Positions 1-7,871 of a stretch of 16,583 bases of DNA are shown here, piece by piece (the stretch's first letter is position 1; every line of letters begins with the position of its first letter). The DNA lies in assembly GCA_036001225.1 (NCBI GenBank), contig DASYUM010000033.1, positions 1 to 16,583 on the forward strand. Reading direction: 5' to 3'. Below the pieces are notes generated by a model. The model searched no databases and was not told where the DNA came from. It saw only the letters and a program-made list of their open reading frames with translations. The position numbers were made by a program, and so were the translations under genes. This DNA is from DASYUM01 sp036001225 (GTDB lineage Bacteria > Methylomirabilota > Methylomirabilia > Rokubacteriales > DASRDR01).

Positions 1-591
1 GAGTTCCTGGTCGTTCAGGATGTAGACCTTCTTGGTCCCCCGCTGCTTCGCCCACTTCGCCCCCACCGCGCCCTGGATGTCGTCGGCCGGCGGGACGCGG
101 AAGTAGTTCACGAACCCCAGCGGTCGGTAGATCTCGGGCTCGCCGGGGGCCGCGCCCCGCTTCTTGGTCAGGCCGGGATACGTGTTGGCCGGCGTGATCT
201 GGGCCATGTGGGCGCGGTTGTTGATGGGGATCGACACCTTCGCCGCGCCGGAGTTGTAGGTGCCGATGTAGACGATCGCCAGCGGGTCGCCCACCGCCTT
301 GTTGGCGTTCTCGGCCTCGACCGCGCCGTCCCACTTGCCGGTCTGGGGCGAAGCGTCGTCGAGATTCACCACCTCCAGGCAGTAGCCGGCCACGACCCCG
401 CCGACCTCGGCGACGGCCATGTCCACCCCGTTCTTCATGCCGGTCCCTTCAGGAATCATCGCGCCCTGCATCGGCCATGACGTGTAGATGCGGAGCTTCC
501 CCTTCGGGCATTGCTGGGCGTCGGCGGGCGCGGTGAGCACTACCACGACCGCCACCAGACACGCGATCCCGAGCCACTTCCAACCTCGCAT
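1..591 (-). CDS. LIV-type ABC transporter substrate-binding protein, 3' end outside window
   Basis: The first 197 codons of a periplasmic binding protein are visible; the gene runs off the left edge. Residues 1-25 form a signal peptide (Arg/Lys at 2-5, a hydrophobic run at 8-20, then ADA before QQ at 26). The mature part begins KLRIYTSWPMQG, the first beta strand and loop of type I periplasmic binding proteins of the LivJ/LivK class, and continues with GVDMAVAEVGG, VYIGTYNSGAAK and QITPANTYPG in the expected order. The ATG at 591 has a strong GAGGAGGAG ribosome site at 599-607, seven bases away. Cys28 and Cys71 could pair in a disulfide near the ligand cleft. It is clearly more distant from the two other binding proteins in the window (1995-3188, 7872-9056) than they are from each other, so it probably binds a different ligand. 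The substrate cannot be read from the sequence. Confidence 0.88.
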   Translation of the reverse strand, partial: MRGWKWLGIACLVAVVVVLTAPADAQQCPKGKLRIYTSWPMQGAMIPEGTGMKNGVDMAVAEVGGVVAGYCLEVVNLDDASPQTGKWDGAVEAENANKAVGDPLAIVYIGTYNSGAAKVSIPINNRAHMAQITPANTYPGLTKKRGAAPGEPEIYRPLGFVNYFRVPPADDIQGAVGAKWAKQRGTKKVYILNDQEL

Positions 592-699
592 GTTCAGACT
601 CCTCCTCGTGGGTTCAGGACTGATCCGGACAGGCCGGGTCGTGCAACCCGGCTCTCACGCGGGGCGCGATCACCCCCTCTGGGTCACACGTAGAGGAAA

Positions 700-718
700 T
701 TCCCAAAATGCATGGGAA
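700..718. promoter_or_regulatory. 19-bp inverted repeat, candidate operator
   Basis: TTCCCA (700-705) and TGGGAA (713-718) are perfect 6-bp arms separated by AAATGCA. The element is AT-rich in a very GC-rich region and lies in the leader of the binding-protein gene that starts at 591, downstream of the possible -35 at 765-770. Position and symmetry suit a dimeric regulator site. No family can be assigned from the sequence. Confidence 0.3.
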
Positions 719-741
719 ATCGACAAAAACGAGTGGCCCGT

Positions 742-770
742 ACGCTACTATGCCGTTCCCGCGGTGTCAA
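742..770 (-). promoter_or_regulatory. possible promoter for the binding-protein gene at 1-591
   Basis: On the minus strand a perfect TTGACA (765-770) lies in the 216-bp gap between the dehydrogenase stop and the binding-protein start. At 17 bp spacing the -10 would be TAGCGT (742-747), which is a poor match; a better-looking CATAGT (747-752) is only 12 bp away. The -35 is convincing but the -10 is not, so the exact promoter is uncertain. The rest of 592-807 holds the repeat at 700-718 and a 7-bp stem (633-639 with 646-652). No gene was seen in it. Confidence 0.25.
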
Positions 771-807
771 GGCGGCGTCCGGGCGGCTCCAGGCCGATCA
801 CCATGGC

Positions 808-1878
808 TCAGATCATCCGGAGCGAGCGTGCCATGCGGAGGCGCTCCTCGGCCAGGCGATCCGCCGCCTGATAGGTGGGGATGCGTTCCCGCTTGGCCAC
901 CGCGATCACCTCCCGCATCCGCTCGCCGATGCGGCGCACGTTCCGCGTCGCGCGCTCGCGGTTGAACCCTCCCTTGAGTAACCGGTCGGTGTCGAAGATG
1001 GTTCCGCCGGCGTTGGCGATGTAGTCCGGCGCGTAGAGGATACCGCGCTTGGCGAGGAGGTCGCCGTGACGCTCCTCGGCGAGCTGGTTGTTGGCGCTAC
1101 CGCAGACGACCCGGCACCGCAGCTCGCCGACCGTGCGGTCGTTGATGACGGCCCCCAGTGCGAAGGGAGCGAAGACGTCGCACGGCTCGGCGAAGATGGC
1201 CTCGGGGGCGACCGCCTCGACCCCACACTGCCGCCGGGCCGCGTCCACCTTGACGTGGTCGATGTCGGCGACCACGACCTCGGCGCCCTCCTTGACCAGC
1301 AGCTCGAGGGCCGGCCAGCCGACCGCGCCCAGCCCCTGGACGGCCACCCGCCGCCCGGCCAGGCTCGGCGTCTCCAGCGCCTCCTCGCAGCAGGCCTTCA
1401 TCGCCTCGATGACCCCGACGGCAGTGGCCGGTCCGATCGGTCCCGCCCCCCCGGCGTGCTCGGGGAGCGTCACCACGTAGTCGCACTCGCCATGGATCAC
1501 CTCGAGATCGTCGAGGGTGATGCCGACGTCTTCCCCGGTCTGGTATTCCCCCTGAAGGCTCTGGATGAACCGCCCCACCGCCCGGAGGAGCGCCTCCGTC
1601 TTCTGGGTCCGGGGATCTCCGATGATGACCGCCTTGCCCCCGCCCAGGTTGAGGCCGGCCGCCGCGTACTTGTAGGTCATGCCCCGGGCCAGCCGGAGGG
1701 CGTCCATGATGGCGTCCTCCTCCGAGTCATACGTCCACATCCGGAGGCCGCCGGTGGCGGGGCCGAGGTCGGTGGAGTGGATGGCCACGATGGCCCGGAG
1801 CCCGACGTCGTTGTTCTGGCAGAGAACGACCTTCTTGTAGCGGTAGCGGACCAGGTAGTCGAAGATCGGGCTCTTCAT
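808..1878 (-). CDS. bcd: Leu/Val/Phe-type amino acid dehydrogenase (leucine dehydrogenase-like)
   Basis: NAD-dependent oxidative deamination of a branched-chain (or aromatic) L-amino acid to its 2-oxo acid and ammonium in the cytoplasm. The 356 residues match the family length. The dimerisation/catalytic domain carries GPATGGLRMW (39-48), the substrate lysine in MTYKYAAAGLNLGGGK (Lys70) and the catalytic lysine Lys82, with the catalytic aspartate in GEDVGI (Asp117). The NAD Rossmann domain begins with VQGLGAVG (180-187), followed by CGSANNQL (259-266) and IANAGG (287-292), all family signatures. The ATG at 1878 has a GGGAGAG site just upstream. It sits between two amino acid binding-protein genes on the same strand, with a 116-bp gap to the upstream one, which supports degradation of imported branched-chain amino acids. 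Leucine versus valine or phenylalanine preference is not decided by these motifs. Confidence 0.93.
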   Translation of the reverse strand: MKSPIFDYLVRYRYKKVVLCQNNDVGLRAIVAIHSTDLGPATGGLRMWTYDSEEDAIMDALRLARGMTYKYAAAGLNLGGGKAVIIGDPRTQKTEALLRAVGRFIQSLQGEYQTGEDVGITLDDLEVIHGECDYVVTLPEHAGGAGPIGPATAVGVIEAMKACCEEALETPSLAGRRVAVQGLGAVGWPALELLVKEGAEVVVADIDHVKVDAARRQCGVEAVAPEAIFAEPCDVFAPFALGAVINDRTVGELRCRVVCGSANNQLAEERHGDLLAKRGILYAPDYIANAGGTIFDTDRLLKGGFNRERATRNVRRIGERMREVIAVAKRERIPTYQAADRLAEERLRMARSLRMI

Positions 1879-1994
1879 CGGGGCTCTCCCGTGCTGACGA
1901 CGCGCCGCTCGACCCGCGGTGATGCGGGAGCCGACACCGCGAGCACACTAGCACAGGGGCCCCGGCCGGGACCAGGGCGCCGGGGCTGCGCGGC

Positions 1995-3188
1995 CTATCG
2001 GGGTGCTCCCGGCGGCGTGAGCTCGGCGATCTCCTTGAAGTGATCGCCTTCCACCACGTTCAGGAAGATCACCGCTCCCTTGTTGTCGCCCCTGGCGTCC
2101 CATTCAACCGGCCGGGCGTAGGCGATCCCCTGGAAGCGCTGGCTCCGTACGGCGGCGAGCACGTCGGCGCGGCTGGGGGGCCCGCCCGCCGCCCGGGGCG
2201 CCTGCTCGATCGCCGCCAGCAACAGGCGGGCCGCATCGTAAGAGTTGGGGGCGTAGTTGGCGATGGGGCCGTAGCGCTTGGTGTAGCGCTCGGCGAACTC
2301 GCGAGACCCCGGCACCCGTCCCACCGCGGGAGCGGCTGATAGCACCACCACGCCCTCGCCCCTGGTCGCGGCGCCCGCCGACGGCTGGATGAACCCCTTG
2401 ACGTCCCAGCAGCCGTCGCCGCAGGCGAAGAGCTGGTTGAGCCCGGCCTCCCGCATCTGCTTGAGGAGGGGCGAGGCCTCGGCGATGCCGCCGAAGAAGA
2501 GCAGGTCGAAGTCCGACGGCAGCGAGCCGACGAGCGCACGGAAGTCTCGCTCCCCGACCCGAACCGCGGGACGGGCCAGCACCTGACCGCCCTCGGTCTG
2601 GAACGTCCGCGCAAAGAGGTCGGCCAGCCCCCGCCCGTAGGCCGTCTGATCGTCCACGACGACGGCCTTCCGCTTGCCCCGCTGGTAGAGGTAGGCGGCC
2701 AGCGCCGGCCCCTTGTGGTCGTCGCGGTTGGTCAGGCGAAAGACGTTGGGCAGCCCGCGGTCGGTCACCGCCGGATTCGACGACATGGGCGTGACCATGG
2801 GGAGGCCGCAGCCGTCGTACACGGTGGAAGCGGCGATGCTGACCCCGCTGTTGACGTGTCCGACCACTCCGAGCACCGACGGATTGTCACAGAACCGGCG
2901 GGCCACCGCCTCGCCCGACCGGGCGTCGGCGCCGTCGTCGAGCACCTCCACCGCTACCGGCGTACCCAGGATCCCGCCGCCCGCGTTCTTCTCCTCGACG
3001 GCCAGCTCGACCGCCTGCCGCATCTCGACCCCGAAGGTGGCGGCGCCTCCGACCAGTGGACCGCCCACCCCGATGACGATGCCTCGGCCGGAGGCCTGGC
3101 CGGACGCCGAGCCGGTCAGCCCGACTCCGACCAGCACGAGCGCGGCGGCAGCGGCGGACAGTCGGCGGAGGCGGCGGGGGTGGGTCAT
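1995..3188 (-). CDS. LIV-type ABC transporter substrate-binding protein
   Basis: Periplasmic type I binding protein of the branched-chain amino acid class, 397 residues, a normal length. A signal peptide covers about residues 1-30 (Arg-rich start, Ala/Leu/Val core, ASG before QASG). Family landmarks are GVGGPLVGGAATFG (40-53), VVGHVNSGVSIAAS (108-121), NPAVTDRGLPNVFR (138-151), DQTAYGRGLAD (180-190) and YDAARLLLAAIE (317-328). The ATG at 3188 is chosen because the frame upstream lacks a signal sequence and a GGGAGGAA ribosome site lies six bases from this ATG. Four cysteines (100, 127, 256, 260) may form disulfides in the periplasm. It is divergent from the CGNR regulator and followed by the amino acid dehydrogenase. 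No permease or ATPase gene directly follows, so it may feed the LIV transporter encoded at 3960-7799; this is inference. Confidence 0.92.
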   Translation of the reverse strand: MTHPRRLRRLSAAAAALVLVGVGLTGSASGQASGRGIVIGVGGPLVGGAATFGVEMRQAVELAVEEKNAGGGILGTPVAVEVLDDGADARSGEAVARRFCDNPSVLGVVGHVNSGVSIAASTVYDGCGLPMVTPMSSNPAVTDRGLPNVFRLTNRDDHKGPALAAYLYQRGKRKAVVVDDQTAYGRGLADLFARTFQTEGGQVLARPAVRVGERDFRALVGSLPSDFDLLFFGGIAEASPLLKQMREAGLNQLFACGDGCWDVKGFIQPSAGAATRGEGVVVLSAAPAVGRVPGSREFAERYTKRYGPIANYAPNSYDAARLLLAAIEQAPRAAGGPPSRADVLAAVRSQRFQGIAYARPVEWDARGDNKGAVIFLNVVEGDHFKEIAELTPPGAPR

Positions 3189-3194
3189 CGTGCA

Positions 3195-3202
3195 TTCCTC
3201 CC
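3195..3202 (-). promoter_or_regulatory. ribosome binding site fixing the start at 3188
   Basis: The minus strand reads GGGAGGAA, six bases before the ATG at 3188. The open frame continues 69 codons further upstream, but that extension has biased, non-family sequence. This site and the signal peptide decide the start. Confidence 0.75.
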
Positions 3203-3254
3203 GTGCGCGGCGGGCGCGCTTGCGAACGCCAGGTCGGCCCGAACCCGGGTCCCC

Positions 3255-3260
3255 TATACT
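3255..3260 (+). promoter_or_regulatory. -10 element candidate for the CGNR regulator
   Basis: TATACT matches the sigma70 -10 consensus at five of six bases and stands out in GC-rich sequence. Its start point would fall near 3267, leaving a leader of about 46 bases to the TTG at 3313. No recognisable -35 lies at the right distance, so an activator or another sigma factor may be needed. Confidence 0.35.
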
Positions 3261-3275
3261 GGGACGGGGACTGCC

Positions 3276-3305
3276 ATCATGGCGTGCTTCTCGATAACCG
3301 GTCAA
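3276..3305 (-). promoter_or_regulatory. candidate promoter for the binding-protein/dehydrogenase genes
   Basis: The minus strand shows TTGACC (3300-3305), an 18-bp spacer and CATGAT (3276-3281), matching consensus at five and four of six positions. It lies in the 124-bp divergent gap and would overlap transcription from the CGNR promoter on the other strand, so the two directions could compete or be controlled together. Confidence 0.35.
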
Positions 3306-3312
3306 TAGGTTT

Positions 3313-3981
3313 TTGTTGGTTAGGCAAGGGCGGACTGGCATCGGCTGGGTGTTCCACCTCTCGGGCGGTCGCCTGTGCCTGGACTTCGCCAACACCGTGA
3401 GCTGGCGGGCGAGCGATCGGCCGATCGAGCGATTGGAGAGCTACGCCGACCTGCTGGCCTGGAGCCGGCAGGCCGGGGTCGTGACGGCGGGCGAGGCCCG
3501 GACGCTGGCGAGCGCCGGCCGGCGGCGCCCGGCCGAGGCCCGGCGCGTGCTCGGCCAGGCGATCGGCCTCCGGGAGGCGATCTACCGCGCGTTCACCCGG
3601 ATCGCCGAGGGCCCAGGACCGACCCCGGCCGATCTCGCCGCCCTCAACGCGGGGCTCGCCGAGGCTCTGGCGCGCCGGCGGGTGATGGGTCGTGGCCGCC
3701 GGTTCTCGTTCGGCTGGACGACGCCGGAGGCGGGACTGGACCGGATGCTGGGGCCGGTGATGCAGTCGGTCGCCGAACTGCTGGTGGGGGAGGAGTTGTC
3801 CCACCTGCGGACGTGCGCGAGCCCGACCTGCGGCTGGGTCTTTCTGGATACGACCCGGAACCGCAGCCGGCGCTGGTGCGACATGCGCGTGTGCGGCAAT
3901 CGGGCCAAGGTTCGCCGGCACTACCGGAGACGCGGGGCCCGGCGGGGGGCCCCGCGCGGTCAGGCGCCTTCGCCGAGGTAG
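3313..3981 (+). CDS. CGNR zinc-finger protein (ABATE domain), putative transcription regulator
   Basis: A 222-residue member of the CGNR family: an N-terminal ABATE-type domain starting FHLSGGRLCLDFANTVSW (14-31), then a C-terminal zinc finger. Four cysteines are placed C168-x4-C173-x15-C189-x4-C194, and the last is followed by the diagnostic Gly-Asn-Arg (195-197) and a basic tail with RHYRR, as in family members thought to bind DNA. The family is annotated as probable stress- or ligand-responsive regulators, with few members studied. The start is TTG at 3313 or the adjacent TTG at 3316, limited by an in-frame stop at 3295; a GTG at 3349, just before the conserved FHLSGG, is also possible. 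No clear ribosome site is seen, so the exact start is uncertain. The 3' end overlaps livF on the opposite strand by 22 bp. Its place between the LIV operon and the binding-protein/dehydrogenase pair suggests local control of amino acid uptake. Confidence 0.87.
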   Translation: MLVRQGRTGIGWVFHLSGGRLCLDFANTVSWRASDRPIERLESYADLLAWSRQAGVVTAGEARTLASAGRRRPAEARRVLGQAIGLREAIYRAFTRIAEGPGPTPADLAALNAGLAEALARRRVMGRGRRFSFGWTTPEAGLDRMLGPVMQSVAELLVGEELSHLRTCASPTCGWVFLDTTRNRSRRWCDMRVCGNRAKVRRHYRRRGARRGAPRGQAPSPR

Positions 3982-4667
3982 GCGCGGCGGATCTCGACGT
4001 TCTCGGCCAAGCCGCGGGCCGGACCTTCCAGCACGATGCGGCCCGTCTCCAGCACGTAGCCCCGATGGGCGATGGTCAGCGCCATCGCCGCGTTCTGCTC
4101 GACGAGCAGGATCGGCGTGCCCTGCCGGTTGATCCCCTGGACGGTCTCGAAGATCTGCTCGACCAGGACCGGGGCCAGCCCCATGGACGGCTCGTCGAGG
4201 AGGAGCAGGCGAGGCCGCGCCATCAGCGCTCGTCCGATGGCGAGCATCTGCTGCTCACCTCCCGACAGCGTTCCCGCCACCTGACTCCGGCGCTCGCGCA
4301 GGCGCGGAAAGATGGCGAAGACTTGTTCGAGGTCCTCCCCGATGGCGCCGTCCGACCGGACGTAGGCGCCCAGCTCGAGATTCTCGACCACGGTGAGCCG
4401 GTTGAAGATCTTGCGCCCCTCCGGCACGTGGGCGATCCCGCGCTGGACGATCTCGTGGGAGGGCACGCCGACCAGGCTCCGGCCCTCGAGGAGAACCTCG
4501 CCCCGCCGGGGCGCCAGCAGCCCCGAGATGGTCTTCAGGGTCGTCGTCTTGCCGGCGCCGTTCGGACCCAGCAGGGCGACGATCTCGCCGTGCGCGACCG
4601 AGAGCGTCGCCCCTTTGAGGGCGTGGATCTCCCCGTAGTACACGTGGAGGTCGGTGATCTGCAACAC
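3960..4667 (-). CDS. livF: branched-chain amino acid ABC transporter ATP-binding protein LivF
   Basis: Cytoplasmic ATPase subunit, 235 residues as usual for LivF. Walker A is GPNGAGKT (34-41), the ABC signature is TLSGGEQQ (133-140), Walker B is RLLLLDEP (153-160), and VPEGRKIF (81-88) is the characteristic LivF stretch. The switch position is Gln191 in LVEQN rather than His, which is normal for LivF and separates it from LivG. The start is GTG at 4667, nine bases after the livG stop; the frame is closed by that same stop, and TTG at 4664 is the only near alternative. The ribosome site is weak, so translation is probably coupled to livG. This is the last gene of the LIV operon. Confidence 0.95.
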   Translation of the reverse strand: MLQITDLHVYYGEIHALKGATLSVAHGEIVALLGPNGAGKTTTLKTISGLLAPRRGEVLLEGRSLVGVPSHEIVQRGIAHVPEGRKIFNRLTVVENLELGAYVRSDGAIGEDLEQVFAIFPRLRERRSQVAGTLSGGEQQMLAIGRALMARPRLLLLDEPSMGLAPVLVEQIFETVQGINRQGTPILLVEQNAAMALTIAHRGYVLETGRIVLEGPARGLAENVEIRRAYLGEGA

Positions 4668-4676
4668 GACGGGTGC

Positions 4677-5464
4677 TCAGCCGGCGGCCGGGCTGCCGCC
4701 CCGGCCCCGGCCGAGATAGGCCTCGATGACCCGCGGATCGCGCTGGACCTCGGCCGGGCGACCCTCGGCGATCTTCTCCCCGTAGTCGAGCACGGTGACG
4801 CGGTCGGAGACCTCCATCACCACCCGCATGTTGTGCTCGATCAAGAGGATGGTCAGCCCGAACTCGCGGATCAGCTGGCGGAGGAAGTCCATGAGGCTCC
4901 TCGCCTCCCCCTGGGTCATGCCGGCCGTCGGCTCGTCGAGCAAGAGGACCCGCGGCGCGGCGGCCAGCGCCCGGGCGATCTCCAGCCGGCGCTGGTCCCC
5001 GTAGGGTAGGTTGCGGGCCAGCAGGTCCTCCTTCCCGCGGAGGCCGACCACGGCCAGCAGCTCGAGCGCCCGTCGCACGGCCCGACCCTCCTCACGGCCG
5101 AAGGCCGGCGTGCGGGCGAGGACGTCCCAGAACCGGAGCGGGATGCGGGCGTGCATGCCGACCAGCGTGTTCTCGACGACCGTCATGTTCTTGAAGAGCC
5201 GGATGTTCTGAAATGTCCGGCAGACGCCGAGCGCGGTGATCCGGTCAGGGGTGTAGCCGACCACCGACCGGCCCTCGACCAGGACCTCCCCGGCCTCCGG
5301 CGGGTAGATGCCGGTGAACACGTTGAACAGCGTGGTCTTTCCCGCCCCGTTGGGCCCGATGACGCTGGCGATGGTCCCCTCTTCGAGGGCGAAGTCCACC
5401 GCGTTGACGGCGACCAGGCCGCCGAAGCGCTTGGTGACGCGGCGGGCCTCGAGGAGAACCGCGC

Positions 5465-5468
<4 letters not shown>
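4677..5468 (-). CDS. livG: branched-chain amino acid ABC transporter ATP-binding protein LivG
   Basis: Cytoplasmic ATPase subunit pairing with LivF, 263 residues. Walker A is GPNGAGKT (38-45), the Q-loop is in RTFQNIRLF (Gln87), the signature is the LivG-type degenerate LPYGDQRR (154-161), Walker B is RVLLLDEP (173-180), and the switch histidine is His212 in LIEHNM. The C-terminal EAYLG (249-253) is typical of the LIV subfamily. The ATG at 5468 overlaps the livM stop in an ATGA arrangement, which implies translational coupling. The frame stays open far upstream, but that stretch is antisense-like low-complexity sequence over livM and not part of the protein. Confidence 0.95.
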
Positions 5469-6760
<1,292 letters not shown>

Positions 6761-6827
6761 GGACTAGGTCCGCTCCCGCCCGGGCGCCCTCGGGAGGGAG
6801 TCGGACGCCCCTGGCCGCCCCGTCCGC

Positions 6828-7799
6828 CTACGCGCGCTCACGGACCACCTCACCCAGTAGTCCCCGCGGCCGGAAGATGAGGATCAGGATCAGGATCGAA
6901 AACGCGAAGATGTCCTTGTACTCGGCGCCGAACGCGCCCCCGGTGAACAACGAGAGGTAGGAAGCCGCGAAGGCCTCGAGGAGGCCGAGCACCAGCCCGC
7001 CCACCATCGCCCCCGGGATGTTGCCGATCCCGCCGAGCACGGCGGCGGTGAAGGCCTTGATGCCGGGGATGAAGCCGGTAAAGGGATTGATCGTGTTGTA
7101 CTGGACGCCGAACAGCACCCCGGCCGCGCCGCCCATCGCCCCCCCGATCAGGAATGTCAGGGAGATGATGCGGTTGACGTTGATGCCCATCAGGCTCGCG
7201 GTGGGCTGGTCCTCGGCGACCGCCCGGATGGCCCGGCCGAGCTTGGTCCGGGTCACCAGGAACTGGAGCGCGAAGAGCATGAGCAGCGAGGCGGCGACGA
7301 CCAGGAGCGACTTGATCGAGAAATCGAACTGCTCCCCGAACTCGACCCGCCGGTTGAAGACGGCGAACGAGGGGTAGGTCAGGTAGAAGGCGTTCCGCCA
7401 CAGGCTTTCGGTGAGCCGGACCGCGTCCTGCAGGAAGAAGGAGACGCCGATCGCCGAGATGAGCGGGATGAGCCGGGGCGCGCCCCGCAGTGGCCGATAG
7501 GCCACCCGCTCGATGGCGACGGCCAGCAGCCCCGACACCAGCATGCCGGCCAGCACGATGAGGAGCAGGACCAGGAAGGGATGCAGCGGGTCGAGGACAC
7601 CGTGCGCTTTGAGCCCGAGGAGGATCTCGACCCCGACGAAGGCGCCCACCATGAAGATCTCGCTGTGGGCGAAGTTGATCAGCTCGAGGACGCCGTAGAC
7701 CATGGTGTAGCCGAGGGCGATCAGCGCGTACATGAAGCCGAGGACCAGGCCGTCCATGACGACCTGGGGCAGGATGGCGAAGACGAGCTGCCAGTCCAC
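6828..7799 (-). CDS. livH: branched-chain amino acid ABC transporter permease LivH
   Basis: Inner membrane permease partner of LivM, 323 residues. The N-terminus GLVLGFMYALIALGYTMVYG (17-36) followed by ELINFAHSEIFMVGA (39-53) is diagnostic of LivH. The EAA-type cytoplasmic loop is GRAIRAVAEDQPTASLMG (188-205), and AVLGGIGNIPGAMVGG (253-268) and FRPRGLLG (309-316) close the core. The GTG at 7799 gives an N-terminus of the same length as E. coli LivH before the first membrane helix. No good ribosome site precedes it, and an internal ATG at codon 15 would cut into the first conserved helix, so GTG is preferred. It is the first permease gene after the hairpin that follows the binding-protein gene. 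Confidence 0.94.
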   Translation of the reverse strand: MDWQLVFAILPQVVMDGLVLGFMYALIALGYTMVYGVLELINFAHSEIFMVGAFVGVEILLGLKAHGVLDPLHPFLVLLLIVLAGMLVSGLLAVAIERVAYRPLRGAPRLIPLISAIGVSFFLQDAVRLTESLWRNAFYLTYPSFAVFNRRVEFGEQFDFSIKSLLVVAASLLMLFALQFLVTRTKLGRAIRAVAEDQPTASLMGINVNRIISLTFLIGGAMGGAAGVLFGVQYNTINPFTGFIPGIKAFTAAVLGGIGNIPGAMVGGLVLGLLEAFAASYLSLFTGGAFGAEYKDIFAFSILILILIFRPRGLLGEVVRERA

Positions 7800-7825
7800 G
7801 GCGTGGAGGAGCGACGAGCGAGAAA

Positions 7826-7858
7826 GCGGGGGAGGGGCGGGTTCCGCCCCTCCCCCGC
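7826..7858 (-). terminator. strong hairpin between binding-protein gene and livH, terminator or attenuator
   Basis: A perfect 15-bp GC-rich stem (7826-7840 with 7844-7858) closes on a 3-base loop. On the minus strand it is followed by the short run TTTCT. It begins 13 bases after the stop of the binding-protein gene. A hairpin here commonly makes binding-protein mRNA more abundant than permease mRNA, by partial termination or by protecting the 3' end. The T-run is short, so leaky termination is the likelier outcome. Confidence 0.75.
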
Positions 7859-7871
7859 CGTCAAGGCTGGG

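Noticed and set aside
488..871. A 127-codon frame on the plus strand across the gap before the leftmost gene
   Set aside because: It is antisense to two real gene ends and crosses a promoter-like gap, with no domain and no ribosome site that fits.
1958..1973. A 16-base near-palindrome of G and C after the binding-protein gene, considered as a terminator
   Set aside because: It has no loop or T-run and is expected at this GC content.
1066..2043. A 325-codon open frame on the plus strand over the dehydrogenase
   Set aside because: It is antisense to a dehydrogenase with all active-site motifs and has biased composition.
3375..5009. A 544-codon open frame on the plus strand over the CGNR gene, livF and livG
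   Set aside because: It reads the CGNR gene in a wrong frame and then the complement of two sure ABC ATPase genes.
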